64,000 nt of DNA from Azotobacter salinestris (GTDB lineage Bacteria; Pseudomonadota; Gammaproteobacteria; Pseudomonadales; Pseudomonadaceae), in assembly GCF_009363155.1 (NCBI RefSeq), contig NZ_CP045302.1, positions 1,487,001-1,551,000 of the forward strand, given 5' to 3'. The position numbers were made by a program, and so were the translations under genes. Each line of letters opens with the position of its first letter. Within the stretch, counting starts at the first letter, position 1. Positions 45,269 to 57,671 of this stretch are shown here, in pieces. The notes under the pieces were generated by a model. The model was not told where the DNA came from and ran no database searches. It saw only the letters and a list, made by a program, of their open reading frames with translations.

Positions 45269-46027
45269 TCAGACCGGATTGGCACAATCGACGAACAGGT
45301 GCTCGATGCCGAAGATCCGAGCCAGGTATTCACCCAAGGCCTGCACACCATAGCGTTCGGTGGCATGGTGCCCTGCCGCAAGGAAGCTGATGCCATTTTC
45401 CCGGGCGCTATGCACGGTGGCCTCGGAAACCTCGCCAGTCAGATAGGCATCGACGCCGGCGGCGATCGCCTGTTCGATATAGCCCTGTGCGGCCCCGGTA
45501 CACCAGGCGATGCGATGGATCGGCCGGTCGGCCTCGATCAGCAGGGGCTGGCGATCCAGCGCCAGATGCACTTGGCGGGCGAACTCCTGCGCGGTGACCG
45601 GCGCGGCCAGGCAGCCGATCAGACCGACCGAGCGTGGATTGCCCGGCTCCAGCGGCCCTTCCACCTGTAGCCCGAGGCGCCTGCCCAGTTGCATGTTGTT
45701 GCCCACCTCGGGGTGCACGTCCAGCGGCAGATGGTAAGCCAGCAGGCTGATGTCGTTGTTCAGCAGGGTGTGCAGCCGACGCCGCTTGCTGCCGACGATG
45801 CAGGGATTCTCGTTGCGCCAGAAATAGCCGTGATGGACCAGCACCAGATCCGCCCCGGCCTCGACCGCCGCATCGAGCAGCGCCTGGCTGGCCGTCACGC
45901 CACTGATGATTCTGGCGACCCAAGGGCGCCCCTCGACTTGCAGGCCGTTCGGGCAATAATCGGTCATGCCGCCCGCCGCCAGATAGCGGTCGGCTTCCTT
46001 CACCAGCTCGGACAGGGCAGCGGCCAT
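45269..46027 (-). CDS. Nif3-like dinuclear metal-centre protein
   Basis: This 252-residue protein belongs to the YbgI/Nif3 family. The metal-binding histidines can be seen in LVLVHHGYFWRNE and FLAAGHHATERYGVQALGEYLA, with DYCPNGLQVEG near the N-terminus and TGEVSEATVHSARENG between. Members form hexameric toroids with two metals per subunit. GTP cyclohydrolase I-like annotations exist, but the physiological role is unsettled. It is divergent from algW. Confidence 0.92.
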   Translation of the reverse strand: MAAALSELVKEADRYLAAGGMTDYCPNGLQVEGRPWVARIISGVTASQALLDAAVEAGADLVLVHHGYFWRNENPCIVGSKRRRLHTLLNNDISLLAYHLPLDVHPEVGNNMQLGRRLGLQVEGPLEPGNPRSVGLIGCLAAPVTAQEFARQVHLALDRQPLLIEADRPIHRIAWCTGAAQGYIEQAIAAGVDAYLTGEVSEATVHSARENGISFLAAGHHATERYGVQALGEYLARIFGIEHLFVDCANPV

Positions 46028-46079
46028 CTATGTCTCCATGAAAGGCTTGCGAGCCGCTAGCCAGCCGGCGGCTCCCTCG

Positions 46080-46085
46080 TATAAT
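46080..46085 (+). promoter_or_regulatory. Possible -10 element of algW
   Basis: TATAAT lies 54 bases upstream of the algW ATG. No clear -35 is spaced correctly. Confidence 0.35.
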
Positions 46086-46138
46086 GGCGCACCTTACGGT
46101 CCCCCCTCAGCCCCTGCAACCCCAAGGACTCCCGCTCC

Positions 46139-47290
<1,152 letters not shown>

Positions 47291-47329
47291 GTCGCCCCGC
47301 TCTGGATGGACGGGGCAGGCCCGCCAGCC

Positions 47330-48385
47330 TCAGCAGAGAGTCTCCAGCACGTCGATCAGCGCCTGATTCTGCTCCGGAGTACCGACGGTGATACGCAGGA
47401 ACTGGCGAATCCGCTCCTGCTTGAAATGACGAACGATCACCCCCTGCTCGCGCAGCCCTGCCGCCAGCTCCTCGGCATCGCGCTCGGGATGTCGGGCGAA
47501 GATGAAATTGGCTGCCGACGGCAGTACCTCGAAGCCCAGATGTTGTAGTTCGCCGACCAGTTGTCCGCGACTGGCGATGACCTGCCGGCAAGTCTGCTCG
47601 AAGTAGGCACGATCCTCGAAGGCCGCTGCCGCCCCGGCAATGGCCATGCGGTCCAGCGGATAAGAATTGAAGCTGTTCTTGATCCGCTCCAGCGCCTCGA
47701 TCAGCTCCGAGTGGCCGACCGCCAGGCCGACCCGCAGCCCGGCGAGGGAGCGCGACTTGGACAGGGTCTGGGTCACCAGGAGATTGTCATGGCGGTCGAC
47801 GAGGCTGATCGCCGTCTCGCCACCGAAATCCACATAGGCCTCGTCCACCACCACCACCGAGTCCGGATTGCCCTCGAGCAACCGCTCGATGCTCTCAAGC
47901 GGCAGCAGGCAGCCGGTCGGCGCATTGGGATTGGGAAAGATGATGCCGCCGTTGGGGCGCGCGTAGTCCTCGATACGGATGCGAAACTCCTTGTCCAGGG
48001 CCACGGTTTCGAAAGGAATCCCGTACAGGCCGCAGTAGACCGGATAGAAGCTGTAGGTCACGTCGGGGAACAGCAATGGCCGGCCATGCTGAAACAGCCC
48101 ATGGAAGATATGCGCCAGTACCTCGTCGGAGCCATTGCCGACAAACACCTGGTTGCTCTGTACTCCGTAGTAGTCGGCAATTGCCTGCTTCAGGCGCTCG
48201 CCGTTTGGATCCGGATACAGGCGCAGACTATCGTTCAGTTCGGCCTGCATGGCTGCGATCGCCCGCGGCGACGGCCCGTAGGGATTTTCATTGGTATTGA
48301 GCTTGACCAGCCTGCTCATCTTCGGCTGCTCGCCCGGCACATAGGGCACCAGGTTCTTGACGAAGGGGCTCCAGAATTTGCTCAC
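47330..48385 (-). CDS. hisC: Histidinol-phosphate aminotransferase HisC
   Basis: This 351-residue PLP enzyme converts imidazole acetol phosphate to histidinol phosphate. The fold-type I markers [44 protein letters not shown] and the PLP lysine in [14 protein letters not shown] are visible. No ATG suits. GTG at 48385, with GAGGAGA upstream, gives the typical SKFWSPFVK start. It ends the murA-hisG-hisD-hisC run. Confidence 0.95.
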   Translation of the reverse strand: MSKFWSPFVKNLVPYVPGEQPKMSRLVKLNTNENPYGPSPRAIAAMQAELNDSLRLYPDPNGERLKQAIADYYGVQSNQVFVGNGSDEVLAHIFHGLFQHGRPLLFPDVTYSFYPVYCGLYGIPFETVALDKEFRIRIEDYARPNGGIIFPNPNAPTGCLLPLESIERLLEGNPDSVVVVDEAYVDFGGETAISLVDRHDNLLVTQTLSKSRSLAGLRVGLAVGHSELIEALERIKNSFNSYPLDRMAIAGAAAAFEDRAYFEQTCRQVIASRGQLVGELQHLGFEVLPSAANFIFARHPERDAEELAAGLREQGVIVRHFKQERIRQFLRITVGTPEQNQALIDVLETLC

Positions 48386-48497
48386 GCCCTTCTCTCCTCG
48401 GATTCGTTGCAATCGTCTTGCGCAGAGGCTAGTCCGCCAACGCGCTCCTGTTCGGAAGCATCGCAGGCAGGGTCGCCCCTGCTGATTTCGTATGGTC

Positions 48498-49808
48498 TCA
48501 GGCCTTAATCCGGTATTCGGCGCTGCGCGCATGGGCCGTCAGGGATTCGCCACGAGCCAGCACCGACGCGGTTCTGCCCAGTTCGGAAGCCCCGGTTGCC
48601 GAGCAAAAGATAATCGACGAGCGTTTCTGGAAATCGTACACGCCTAGCGGCGACGAGAAACGTGCGGTACCGGAAGTCGGCAGAACATGGTTGGGACCGG
48701 CGCAATAGTCACCCAGGGCCTCGGCGGTATAGCGCCCCATGAAGATGGCGCCGGCATGGCGGATCTTCGGCAGCCACTGCTGCGGGTCGGCCACCGACAG
48801 TTCGAGGTGCTCGGGGGCGATACGGTTGGCCACGGCGATGGCCTGCTCCATGTCGGCCACCCGGATAAACGCACCGCGCCCCTCCAGCGAGGTACGGATG
48901 ATCTCGGCGCGCTCCATGGTCGGCAGCAGACGGGCGATGCTCTCGGCCACCCTCTCGAGAAAGCCGGCATCCGGACTCACCAGGATCGACTGGGCATCCT
49001 CGTCGTGCTCGGCTTGGGAGAACAGGTCCATGGCGATCCAGTCCGGGTCGCTCTGCCCATCGCAGACCACCAGGATCTCCGAGGGGCCGGCGATCATGTC
49101 GATGCCGACTTGACCGAATACGTGGCGCTTGGCCGTGGCTACATAGATGTTGCCGGGACCGACGATCTTGTCCACCTGCGGCACGCTCTCGGTGCCATAA
49201 GCCAGCGCGGCCACGGCCTGGGCCCCGCCGATGGTGAACACGCGATCGACGCCGGCCACGCAGGCGGCAGCCAGCACCAGTTCGTTGAGTTCGCCACGCG
49301 GAGTCGGCACCACCATCACCACCTCGGCGACACCGGCCACCTTGGCCGGAATGGCATTCATCAGCACAGAGGACGGATAGGCCGCTTTTCCGCCCGGCAC
49401 ATACAGGCCGGCGCGGTCGAGCGGGGTGACCTGCTGGCCGAGCACGGTGCCATCGGCCTCGGTATAGGTCCAGGAGTCCTGCTTCTGCCGCTCGTGATAC
49501 AGGCGCACGCGCTCGGCAGCCTTTTCCAGAGCTTCGCGCTGATCCGGGGAGATGCGTGTCAAGGCCAATTCCAGACGCTCGCGCGGCAAGATCAGTTCGG
49601 CCATGGAGCCAGCCTCGACGCTGTCGAAGCGCTGGGTGAATTCGACTACGGCAGCATCACCACGCTCGCGTACGGCCTGGATGATATCCAGCACGCGCTG
49701 ATTGACGGCCTCATCGGAAACGCTTTCCCAGCTCAGCAGATGATCCAGATGGCGCGCAAAGTCCGGATCGGCAGCGTCGAGTCGGCGAAGGGCGAGGGAT
49801 GCGGTCAT
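48498..49808 (-). CDS. hisD: Histidinol dehydrogenase HisD
   Basis: This 436-residue zinc enzyme oxidises L-histidinol to histidine in two NAD-dependent steps. Signatures include [58 protein letters not shown], the active-site [14 protein letters not shown] and the C-terminal [14 protein letters not shown]. It lies about 110 bases downstream of hisG and the same upstream of hisC. Confidence 0.97.
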   Translation of the reverse strand: MTASLALRRLDAADPDFARHLDHLLSWESVSDEAVNQRVLDIIQAVRERGDAAVVEFTQRFDSVEAGSMAELILPRERLELALTRISPDQREALEKAAERVRLYHERQKQDSWTYTEADGTVLGQQVTPLDRAGLYVPGGKAAYPSSVLMNAIPAKVAGVAEVVMVVPTPRGELNELVLAAACVAGVDRVFTIGGAQAVAALAYGTESVPQVDKIVGPGNIYVATAKRHVFGQVGIDMIAGPSEILVVCDGQSDPDWIAMDLFSQAEHDEDAQSILVSPDAGFLERVAESIARLLPTMERAEIIRTSLEGRGAFIRVADMEQAIAVANRIAPEHLELSVADPQQWLPKIRHAGAIFMGRYTAEALGDYCAGPNHVLPTSGTARFSSPLGVYDFQKRSSIIFCSATGASELGRTASVLARGESLTAHARSAEYRIKA

Positions 49809-49916
49809 AACGGCCTCTTGAATGGCTGAAACTCGGGCGCCGCTAGCCTAGCAAGCCTTCCGCGCGGGCACCCGAGAAATTTCGCTATGACACGGATAGG
49901 CGTTGGCAGATCGGGG

Positions 49917-50552
49917 TCAGGCAGGGTGTCGGGTCTCGACGGCTTCGCGCAGGGTGTCGATCAGGGCCTGGATGCGGGCATGCTGCATCTTCATCGAAGC
50001 CTTGTTGACGATCAGGCGCGAACTGATAGTGGCGATCAGCTCCTGGGGCTCTAGGCCATTGGCACGCAGTGTATTGCCGGTATCGACCACGTCGATGATC
50101 TTGTCGGCCAGCCCCACGAGCGGTGCCAGCTCCATGGAGCCATAGAGCTTGATGATGTCCACCTGGCGACCCTGCTCGGCATAATAGCGCTTGGCTACAT
50201 TGACGAACTTGGTGGCGACCCGCAGACGCCCCCTGGGGGCCTCGGCTCCGACCTGGCCGGCAGTCATCAGCTTGCAGTTGGCGATCTTCAGGTCGAGAGG
50301 CTCGTACAAGCCCTGGCCGCCATACTCCATCAGTACATCCTTGCCGGCGATCCCCAGGTCGGCAGCACCGTTTTCGACATAGGTCGGCACGTCGGTGGCG
50401 CGGACGATCAGCAGACGCACATCCTCCTGACTGGTGGGGATGATGAGCTTGCGGCTTTTATCCGGATTCTCGATCGGCACGATGCCGGCCTCTGCGAGCA
50501 GCGGCAGTGTGTCATCGAGAATCCGGCCTTTGGACAGGGCAATGGTAAGCAT
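49917..50552 (-). CDS. hisG: ATP phosphoribosyltransferase, short form HisG
   Basis: This 211-residue enzyme starts histidine synthesis. It is the short form, lacking the C-terminal regulatory domain, and should need HisZ (encoded elsewhere) for activity and feedback control. Seen are [43 protein letters not shown] and the PRPP loop [23 protein letters not shown]. It is 66 bases downstream of murA. Confidence 0.96.
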   Translation of the reverse strand: MLTIALSKGRILDDTLPLLAEAGIVPIENPDKSRKLIIPTSQEDVRLLIVRATDVPTYVENGAADLGIAGKDVLMEYGGQGLYEPLDLKIANCKLMTAGQVGAEAPRGRLRVATKFVNVAKRYYAEQGRQVDIIKLYGSMELAPLVGLADKIIDVVDTGNTLRANGLEPQELIATISSRLIVNKASMKMQHARIQALIDTLREAVETRHPA

Positions 50553-50618
50553 GAAACGGATGTCCTTGGATATTTATCCCATCGCGGGCCGAGAGCGGCG
50601 CCATGCCAGGCGCCGGTC

Positions 50619-52144
<1,526 letters not shown>

Positions 52145-52251
52145 GCATACCTCGGAAGCTATCATGAATTACTCCTGCAGTGGGTATCGGCGCACAGCAG
52201 ACGGGATCCTGGAATCACCGGCTTCATGGAAGCACCGGAAAGCCGCCCATC

Positions 52252-52290
52252 TTACAAAAAAGCCCGCCGGCTGCGAACCCTGCCGGCATT
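52252..52290 (-). terminator. Intrinsic terminator after the mla operon
   Basis: On the minus strand GCCGGC pairs with a second GCCGGC arm around a 10-base loop. It is followed by GGGC and six T, about 30 bases past the mlaB stop. Confidence 0.65.
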
Positions 52291-52316
52291 GAGCCGACAG
52301 AGAGCCGTGCAGACCG

Positions 52317-52625
52317 TCACGCCTCCAGCGGCAAGAGCTCGAGCAATCCGCAGACCTGGGCGATCTCGCGCATGTCCTGAGGCAGCGCCCGCATTCGCAG
52401 GCGCTTGCCGGCAGCCTTGGCATCGCGCAGATAGGCCAGCAGCAGGGAAAGCCCGACGCTGCTGGATTTTTCCACGCCCGCGCAGTCAAGCACCAAACCA
52501 TCGGTCCCGGCAGTGCCGATCAGGGCCCTCCCCTGCTGACGCAGGGCCGGTCCATTGCTGTAGTCGATCACGCCGGCAAGGGTGAGCACACCGGGCTCGA
52601 CCTGTAGAATCGAGGCCTCGCTCAT
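52317..52625 (-). CDS. mlaB: STAS-domain protein MlaB
   Basis: This 102-residue cytoplasmic subunit of the Mla phospholipid ABC transporter binds and stabilises the ATPase MlaF. The STAS fold is recognised from LTLAGVIDYSNGPALRQQG and LVLDCAGVEKSSSVGLSLLLAYLRDA. It is the last gene of mlaFEDCB and overlaps mlaC by 4 bases. Confidence 0.92.
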   Translation of the reverse strand: MSEASILQVEPGVLTLAGVIDYSNGPALRQQGRALIGTAGTDGLVLDCAGVEKSSSVGLSLLLAYLRDAKAAGKRLRMRALPQDMREIAQVCGLLELLPLEA

Positions 52626-53269
52626 TGCCCCGCAGCCTTCCTGCCTTCCTCGCTATCCTTGGCCTTGGCCACCACGTCGGCCCAGCCATCGATAGTCTTG
52701 TCCAGATTCTGGCCATTGCGCTGCATGCTCTCGGCGAACTGGTCACGGAACAGCTTGCCGATGTTGATGCCATTGATGATGACATTGCGCAGCAGCCACT
52801 GATCCTGCTTCTTCACCATGGTGTAGGAAACCGGATAGACGGTGCCCTGGGTATCGCGAACCTCCATACCAACGCTGGCGCGGTCGCCTTCGACTGGCAC
52901 GGAAGAGGACAGCACGCGGATATCCTGATTGTTATACTCCAAGAGAGCGTTACCGTAGAACTGCATCAGGCTGCGCTTGAAATTCTCCTGGAAGCGGGTC
53001 ATCTGCTCGGGAGTCGCCTTGCGCGAGTACTTGACGGTCATGATGCTGCGGGAAATCCCGTCGGCATCCACCACCGGCCCGAGAATCCGGTCCAGCGTAT
53101 CGTAGAAAGCCTGCGGATTGCTTTTGTAGAGAGCCTTGTTCTTCTTCAGCTCGCCGAGCAGGGAGTCGGTAGTCTGCTGCACCACCTGATGAGGGGTGGT
53201 CGATGCAGTTGCGAACAGCGGCAGGAGAGCCAGCAGAACCAGAAAACCACGACGCAAAACAGTAAGCAT
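52622..53269 (-). CDS. mlaC: Periplasmic phospholipid shuttle MlaC
   Basis: This 215-residue soluble lipid carrier moves between the outer-membrane MlaA complex and the inner-membrane MlaFEDB complex. A signal peptide (MLTVLRRGFLVLLALLPLFATA) precedes the Tol-Ttg2D-type domain: YDTLDRILGPVVDADGISR, FQENFKRSLMQFYGNALLEY, NVIINGINIGKLFRDQFAE. It lies 18 bases after mlaD. Confidence 0.95.
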   Translation of the reverse strand: MLTVLRRGFLVLLALLPLFATASTTPHQVVQQTTDSLLGELKKNKALYKSNPQAFYDTLDRILGPVVDADGISRSIMTVKYSRKATPEQMTRFQENFKRSLMQFYGNALLEYNNQDIRVLSSSVPVEGDRASVGMEVRDTQGTVYPVSYTMVKKQDQWLLRNVIINGINIGKLFRDQFAESMQRNGQNLDKTIDGWADVVAKAKDSEEGRKAAGQ

Positions 53270-53287
53270 AGGAATATCCTCTGTAAC

Positions 53288-53758
53288 CTATTCTTCTTTG
53301 TCCTTGTTGACGGAGTTCATCAGGAACTTGCCGATCAGATCCTCGAGCACCAGTGCCGACTGGGTATCCTGGATGGAGTCGCCATTCTTCAGCACCTCCT
53401 CCTCGCCTCCGACGCTGATGCCGACATACTTCTCACCCAGCAGGCCGGCGGTCAGGATGGCCGCCGTGGAGTCGGTCGGCAGATTGTCGACGCGCTTCTC
53501 CAGTTCCATGGTCACACGGCCGGTATAGCTGTTGCGATCCAGGTCGATGGCCGTGACCTTGCCGATGGCAACGCCAGCCATTGTCACCTTGGCCCTGACT
53601 GTCAAGCCGGCGATGTTATCGAAATACGCATAAAGCTTGTAGGTATCGCCATTGGTGCTGACCGTCAGGCCGCTGACACGCAGTGCCAGCAGCAGGAGGG
53701 CCAGCATACCTGCCAGGATGAACAGGCCAACACCGGTTTCCAGGGTGCGGGTTTGCAT
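53288..53758 (-). CDS. mlaD: MCE-domain lipid-binding protein MlaD
   Basis: This 156-residue inner-membrane protein forms a hexameric ring on the transporter. One N-terminal helix (about 10-31, VGLFILAGMLALLLLALRVSG) is followed by a single MCE domain (about 38-115: KLYAYFDNIAGLTVRAKVTMAGVAIGKV) and a short helical tail. It starts directly at the mlaE stop (1-base overlap). Confidence 0.95.
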   Translation of the reverse strand: MQTRTLETGVGLFILAGMLALLLLALRVSGLTVSTNGDTYKLYAYFDNIAGLTVRAKVTMAGVAIGKVTAIDLDRNSYTGRVTMELEKRVDNLPTDSTAAILTAGLLGEKYVGISVGGEEEVLKNGDSIQDTQSALVLEDLIGKFLMNSVNKDKEE

Positions 53759-54555
53759 CAGTTATCTCCAAACATCAAGGCTGTCAGAATGAAGTCCAGT
53801 CCCAGCACGGCCAGCGAGGCATAGACCACTGTTCTTGTAGTAGCGCGGCCGATCCCTTCCGAAGTCGGCTCGCAGTCGTAACCCTGGAATACGGCGATCC
53901 AGGTCACCACGAAGGCGAAGACGATGCTCTTGATCGCACCATTGATCACATCGTCGTGCAGGTCCACGCTGCTCTGCATGCTGGCCCAGAACGAGCCCTC
54001 ATAGACACCCAGCCAATCGACCGCGACCATGGCAGCTCCCCAGATACCCACCACGTTGAAGATCGCGGCCAGCAACGGCATGGAGAGGAAGCCGGCCCAC
54101 AGGCGCGGCGCAATGATGTACTTGAGCGGATCGACACCGATCGTCTCCAGGCTGGAAAGCTGCTCGGTAGACTTCATATTGCCGATTTCCGCAGTGAGCG
54201 CCGAGCCGGCGCGCCCGGCGAACAGCAGGCCGGTGACGACCGGTCCCAGTTCGCGCAACAGGGTCAGGGCAACCAGTTGTCCGACTGCCTGCTCCGAACC
54301 GTAGCTGACCAGAATGTTATAGCCTTGCAGCGCCAGTACCATGCCAATGAAGAGGCCGGAGACGACGATGATTGGCAGCGACAGCACGCCGATCGAGTGA
54401 GTCTGCTTCACCAGCAGTTGGAAGCCGCTACCGGCACCGCCCCGGCCAAACATGGCATGCAAGAGGAACAGCGCAGAACGCCCCATTGCTTCGACCACAT
54501 CGATCGCGGCACGACCGAGCAGACCGACCTGCTCGAGGAGGGATCTCTTGTGCAT
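53758..54555 (-). CDS. mlaE: Phospholipid ABC transporter permease MlaE
   Basis: This 265-residue membrane permease has the family segments VGVLSLPIIVVSGLFIGMVLALQGY, the EL-x-PV coupling motif LLRELGPVVTGLLFAGRAGSALTAEIG, and MKSTEQLSSLETIGVDPLKYIIAPRLWAG. About five to six helices are evident. It overlaps mlaF by one base. Confidence 0.96.
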   Translation of the reverse strand: MHKRSLLEQVGLLGRAAIDVVEAMGRSALFLLHAMFGRGGAGSGFQLLVKQTHSIGVLSLPIIVVSGLFIGMVLALQGYNILVSYGSEQAVGQLVALTLLRELGPVVTGLLFAGRAGSALTAEIGNMKSTEQLSSLETIGVDPLKYIIAPRLWAGFLSMPLLAAIFNVVGIWGAAMVAVDWLGVYEGSFWASMQSSVDLHDDVINGAIKSIVFAFVVTWIAVFQGYDCEPTSEGIGRATTRTVVYASLAVLGLDFILTALMFGDN

Positions 54556-55364
54556 CAGCGCCTCCCCAGAAGGTCGTTGCGATAATCCGGCGCCGGGAAG
54601 TGGAAAGGCACCGGACCGTCCGGCAGCCCCTTCATGAACTGGGTGACACGCGGATTCTTGGAATTCATCAAGTCTTCGGGGGTCCCCTCTCCCAGAACCT
54701 GTCCATCGCCCACCACATAGAGGTAATCGGCAATGCTGGCCGTCTCGGCCAAGTCGTGGGAGACCACTATACTGGTAATGCCAAGGGCATCATTGAGCAG
54801 GCGGATCAGACGCACCAGTACACCCATGGCAATCGGATCCTGGCCCACGAAGGGTTCGTCATACATGAGAATCCGCGGATCGAGAGCAATCGCCCGGGCC
54901 AGCGCCACCCGGCGCTTCATGCCCCCCGAAAGCTCGTCGGGCATCAGGTCTATGGCGCCGCGCAACCCGACCGCCTGCAGCTTCATCAGGACGATGTCGC
55001 GGATCATTTCATCCGGCAGCTTGGTATGGACCCGCAACGGAAAGGCGACGTTCTCGAACACATCGAGATCGGTGAAGAGCGCACCACTCTGGAAGAGCAC
55101 TCCCATTTCCTTGCGCATTTCGAACAGCTCGCTGCGCGAGAGATGCGGGAGATTGTGCCCATTGACCCAGACTTCCCCGCTTTCCGGCTTCAGCTGGGCG
55201 GCTATCAGACGCAATAGAGTGGTCTTGCCACACCCCGAGGGCCCCATGATGCCGGTGACTTTGCCACGCGGTATGCGGATGTCTACATTATTGAAAATGC
55301 TGCGCGAGCCCCGCTTGAAGGAGAGGCCCTTCAGCGTGACCGCGTAGTCGCTTGAGTCGCTCAT
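54555..55364 (-). CDS. mlaF: Phospholipid ABC transporter ATPase MlaF
   Basis: This 269-residue ATPase has Walker A GPSGCGKTTLLRL, the Q loop LFQSGALF, the signature LSGGMKRRVALARA, and Walker B ILMYDEPFVGQDP followed by the H loop SHDLAE. It powers Mla lipid movement. AAGGAG stands 7 bases before the ATG. First gene of mlaFEDCB, divergent from kdsD. Confidence 0.96.
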   Translation of the reverse strand: MSDSSDYAVTLKGLSFKRGSRSIFNNVDIRIPRGKVTGIMGPSGCGKTTLLRLIAAQLKPESGEVWVNGHNLPHLSRSELFEMRKEMGVLFQSGALFTDLDVFENVAFPLRVHTKLPDEMIRDIVLMKLQAVGLRGAIDLMPDELSGGMKRRVALARAIALDPRILMYDEPFVGQDPIAMGVLVRLIRLLNDALGITSIVVSHDLAETASIADYLYVVGDGQVLGEGTPEDLMNSKNPRVTQFMKGLPDGPVPFHFPAPDYRNDLLGRR

Positions 55365-55452
55365 CTAGACTCCTTGTGAATACCTCTCGGCTAGACGCCG
55401 CTACCCCAAAGACAAAGGGGATGCACCGTACCGTTTGACCGAACTGGCAGGC

Positions 55453-55482
55453 ACTATAACACTGCGAGCACCGGCGTCCCAA
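55453..55482 (-). promoter_or_regulatory. Probable mlaFEDCB promoter
   Basis: On the minus strand TTGGGA (55482-55477) and TATAGT (55458-55453) are separated by 18 bases. The start would be near 55446, giving a leader of about 80 bases. Confidence 0.5.
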
Positions 55483-55555
55483 GCATACAGGCGTCGTAGA
55501 CGGCCTTGGTCGCAATAGCGGCAGTGGAAACGTGAGCAAATATGACCTTTGCCGC

Positions 55556-55561
55556 TATAAT
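55556..55561 (+). promoter_or_regulatory. -10 element of the kdsD-lpt operon
   Basis: A consensus TATAAT lies 32 bases upstream of the kdsD ATG at 55593. The -35 is weak (TGAGCA, 17 bases away). It falls inside the in-frame extension from ATG 55542, which argues against that earlier start. Confidence 0.5.
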
Positions 55562-55592
55562 CGGCGCCTTTTTCAAGCGACGAGCCGCCGCC

Positions 55593-56567
55593 ATGCCACA
55601 CTCGAGCAACCCGATCCAGTCAGCCCAGCGCACCATACGCCTGGAAATCGAGGCCATCGAAGCGGTTCTCGCACGAATCGACGACAATTTCGCCACGGCT
55701 TGCAAACTGATCCTCGAGTGCAAGGGGCGGGTAGTCGTCGTCGGCATGGGCAAGTCCGGACATATCGGACGCAAGATCGCCGCAACCCTGGCGAGCACCG
55801 GAACACCGGCATTCTTCGTGCACCCCGGCGAAGCCAGCCACGGCGACATGGGTATGATCACCCGTGACGATCTGGTTCTGGCTCTCTCCAACTCCGGTTC
55901 CACTGCGGAAATTCTCACCCTGTTGCCACTGATCCAGCGCCTCGGCATCACCCTGATCAGCATGACCGGCAACCCCGACTCACCCCTGGCGGGAGCAGCT
56001 GCCGTCAACCTCGACGCCGGCGTCAGCCAGGAAGCCTGCCCACTCAATCTGGCACCCACCTCATCCACCACTACCGCCCTGGTGCTCGGCGACGCACTGG
56101 CCATCGCCCTGCTCGAGGCACGGGGCTTTACCGCCGAGGATTTCGCCTTCTCCCATCCCGGTGGCGCCCTCGGCCGCCGCCTGCTGCTGAAGGTGGAAAA
56201 CATCATGCACACCGGCGCCAGCCTACCCTGCGTGCAGCGCGGCACCACGCTGCGCGAAGCACTTCTGGAAATGACCCGCAAGGGACTCGGTATGACCGTG
56301 GTGCTCGAGACCGATGGACGCCTGGCCGGCATCTTCACGGACGGCGACCTGCGCCGCGCCCTGGATCGCAATGTCGATGTGCGCCAAGCTATCATTGACG
56401 AGGTAATGACTCCGCACGGCAAGACCGCACGCGCCGGGATGCTCGCCGCCCAGGCCCTGAAGATCATGGAAGATCACAAGATCAATGCGCTGGTGGTGGT
56501 CGACGAAACGGACCGCCCGGTCGGCGCCCTGAACATGCACGATCTCCTGCGGGCCGGGGTGATATAA
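55593..56567 (+). CDS. kdsD: Arabinose-5-phosphate isomerase KdsD
   Basis: This 324-residue enzyme turns ribulose-5-phosphate into arabinose-5-phosphate for Kdo. The N-terminal SIS domain has VVVGMGKSGHIGRKIAATLASTGTPAFFVHPGEASHGDMG and LSNSGSTAEIL. Two CBS domains follow (about 205-324, DGRLAGIFTDGDLRRAL). ATG at 55593 is preferred because it gives the family length and a TATAAT lies between it and the earlier ATG. First gene of kdsD-kdsC-lptC-lptA-lptB. Confidence 0.94.
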   Translation: MPHSSNPIQSAQRTIRLEIEAIEAVLARIDDNFATACKLILECKGRVVVVGMGKSGHIGRKIAATLASTGTPAFFVHPGEASHGDMGMITRDDLVLALSNSGSTAEILTLLPLIQRLGITLISMTGNPDSPLAGAAAVNLDAGVSQEACPLNLAPTSSTTTALVLGDALAIALLEARGFTAEDFAFSHPGGALGRRLLLKVENIMHTGASLPCVQRGTTLREALLEMTRKGLGMTVVLETDGRLAGIFTDGDLRRALDRNVDVRQAIIDEVMTPHGKTARAGMLAAQALKIMEDHKINALVVVDETDRPVGALNMHDLLRAGVI

Positions 56568-56568
56568 A

Positions 56569-57093
56569 ATGAGCGACCAACTGTTGCAGCGGGCTCGAGG
56601 CATTCGCCTGGCAATCTTCGATGTCGACGGGGTGCTCACCGACGGGCGCCTGTATTTTCTGGCCGACGGCAGCGAATTCAAGAGTTTCAATACCCTCGAC
56701 GGCCACGGCATCAAGATGCTGATCAACTCCGGCGTACGCACCGCCATCATCAGCGGGCGTACCACTCCAGTTGTCGAGCGCCGCGCCCGCAACCTGGGCA
56801 TCCAGCACCTCTACCAGGGGCGCGAGGACAAACTGGTCGTGCTGGAGGAGCTGCTTGCCGAACTGGGGCTCGACTACGAACAGGTCGCCTACCTGGGCGA
56901 CGACCTTCCCGACCTGCCGGTCATCCGTCGCGTCGGTCTGGGCATGGCCGTGGCCAGCGCCGATGCCTTCGTCCGCCGACATGCCCATGGCATCACCCAG
57001 GCACGCGGCGGCGAAGGTGCGGCCCGCGAATTCTGCGAACTGATCCTGCAGGCCCAAGGCAATCTCGAAATCGCTCAGAGCGCTTACCTATAG
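56569..57093 (+). CDS. kdsC: Kdo-8-phosphate phosphatase KdsC
   Basis: This 174-residue HAD-superfamily phosphatase releases Kdo from its 8-phosphate. The nucleophile motif is FDVDGVLTDG (Asp18, Asp20), followed by GHGIKMLINSGVRTAIISGRTT and the Mg site VAYLGDDLPDLPVI. It lacks a cap domain, as the tetrameric KdsC class does. It starts one base after the kdsD stop. Confidence 0.95.
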   Translation: MSDQLLQRARGIRLAIFDVDGVLTDGRLYFLADGSEFKSFNTLDGHGIKMLINSGVRTAIISGRTTPVVERRARNLGIQHLYQGREDKLVVLEELLAELGLDYEQVAYLGDDLPDLPVIRRVGLGMAVASADAFVRRHAHGITQARGGEGAAREFCELILQAQGNLEIAQSAYL

Positions 57094-57101
57094 AGGCGAT
57101 C

Positions 57102-57671
57102 ATGCTGCGCAAACTTCGCTCTCCCCTATTCCTGCTGGCTCTAGCCGCCCTGCTGGCGGCAGTGGGCTACTGGAACATCCGCCCTGCAAGCTTCATGGAC
57201 AAGACGGCCACCACTGCCGATGACAGTGCCATCGATTTCTACGTGACCAATGCCCATACACTGCAATATCAGGCCGAGGGCAAGCTGCACTACGAGATGA
57301 CTGCCGAAAAGGTGGAACACCTCAAGACCAGCGAGGTCACCTTGCTCACCCAGCCCGACCTGCTGCTTTTCCGCGGCACCCCCATCCCTTGGCACGTGCG
57401 CAGCGAGCGGGGCGAGGTCAGCCCCGGGGGCGATCAAGTCGAATTGATCGATGCAGTGCGGGTCGAGCGCACCGACACCCAGGGACGCCCGACCATCCTC
57501 ACAACCAGCCGCCTGAGCGTGTTCCCGGAGCGGGAATATGCCGAAACCCGGCAGCCCGTTAAGATCGAAGCGGCCAACGGGGTGACCACGGCCGTCGGGA
57601 TGAAAGCGTATTTGGATGACAGCAGGATGCACCTACTGTCCAGTGTAAGAGGCCAGCATGAGGTTCGCTAA
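57102..57671 (+). CDS. lptC: LPS export protein LptC
   Basis: This 189-residue bitopic protein has one N-terminal helix (about 7-24, SPLFLLALAALLAAVGYW). Its periplasmic beta-jellyroll (about 45-185) has DFYVTNAHTLQYQAEGKLHYEMTAEKVEH. It passes LPS from LptBFG to LptA. It overlaps the next gene, lptA, by 14 bases. Confidence 0.93.
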   Translation: MLRKLRSPLFLLALAALLAAVGYWNIRPASFMDKTATTADDSAIDFYVTNAHTLQYQAEGKLHYEMTAEKVEHLKTSEVTLLTQPDLLLFRGTPIPWHVRSERGEVSPGGDQVELIDAVRVERTDTQGRPTILTTSRLSVFPEREYAETRQPVKIEAANGVTTAVGMKAYLDDSRMHLLSSVRGQHEVR

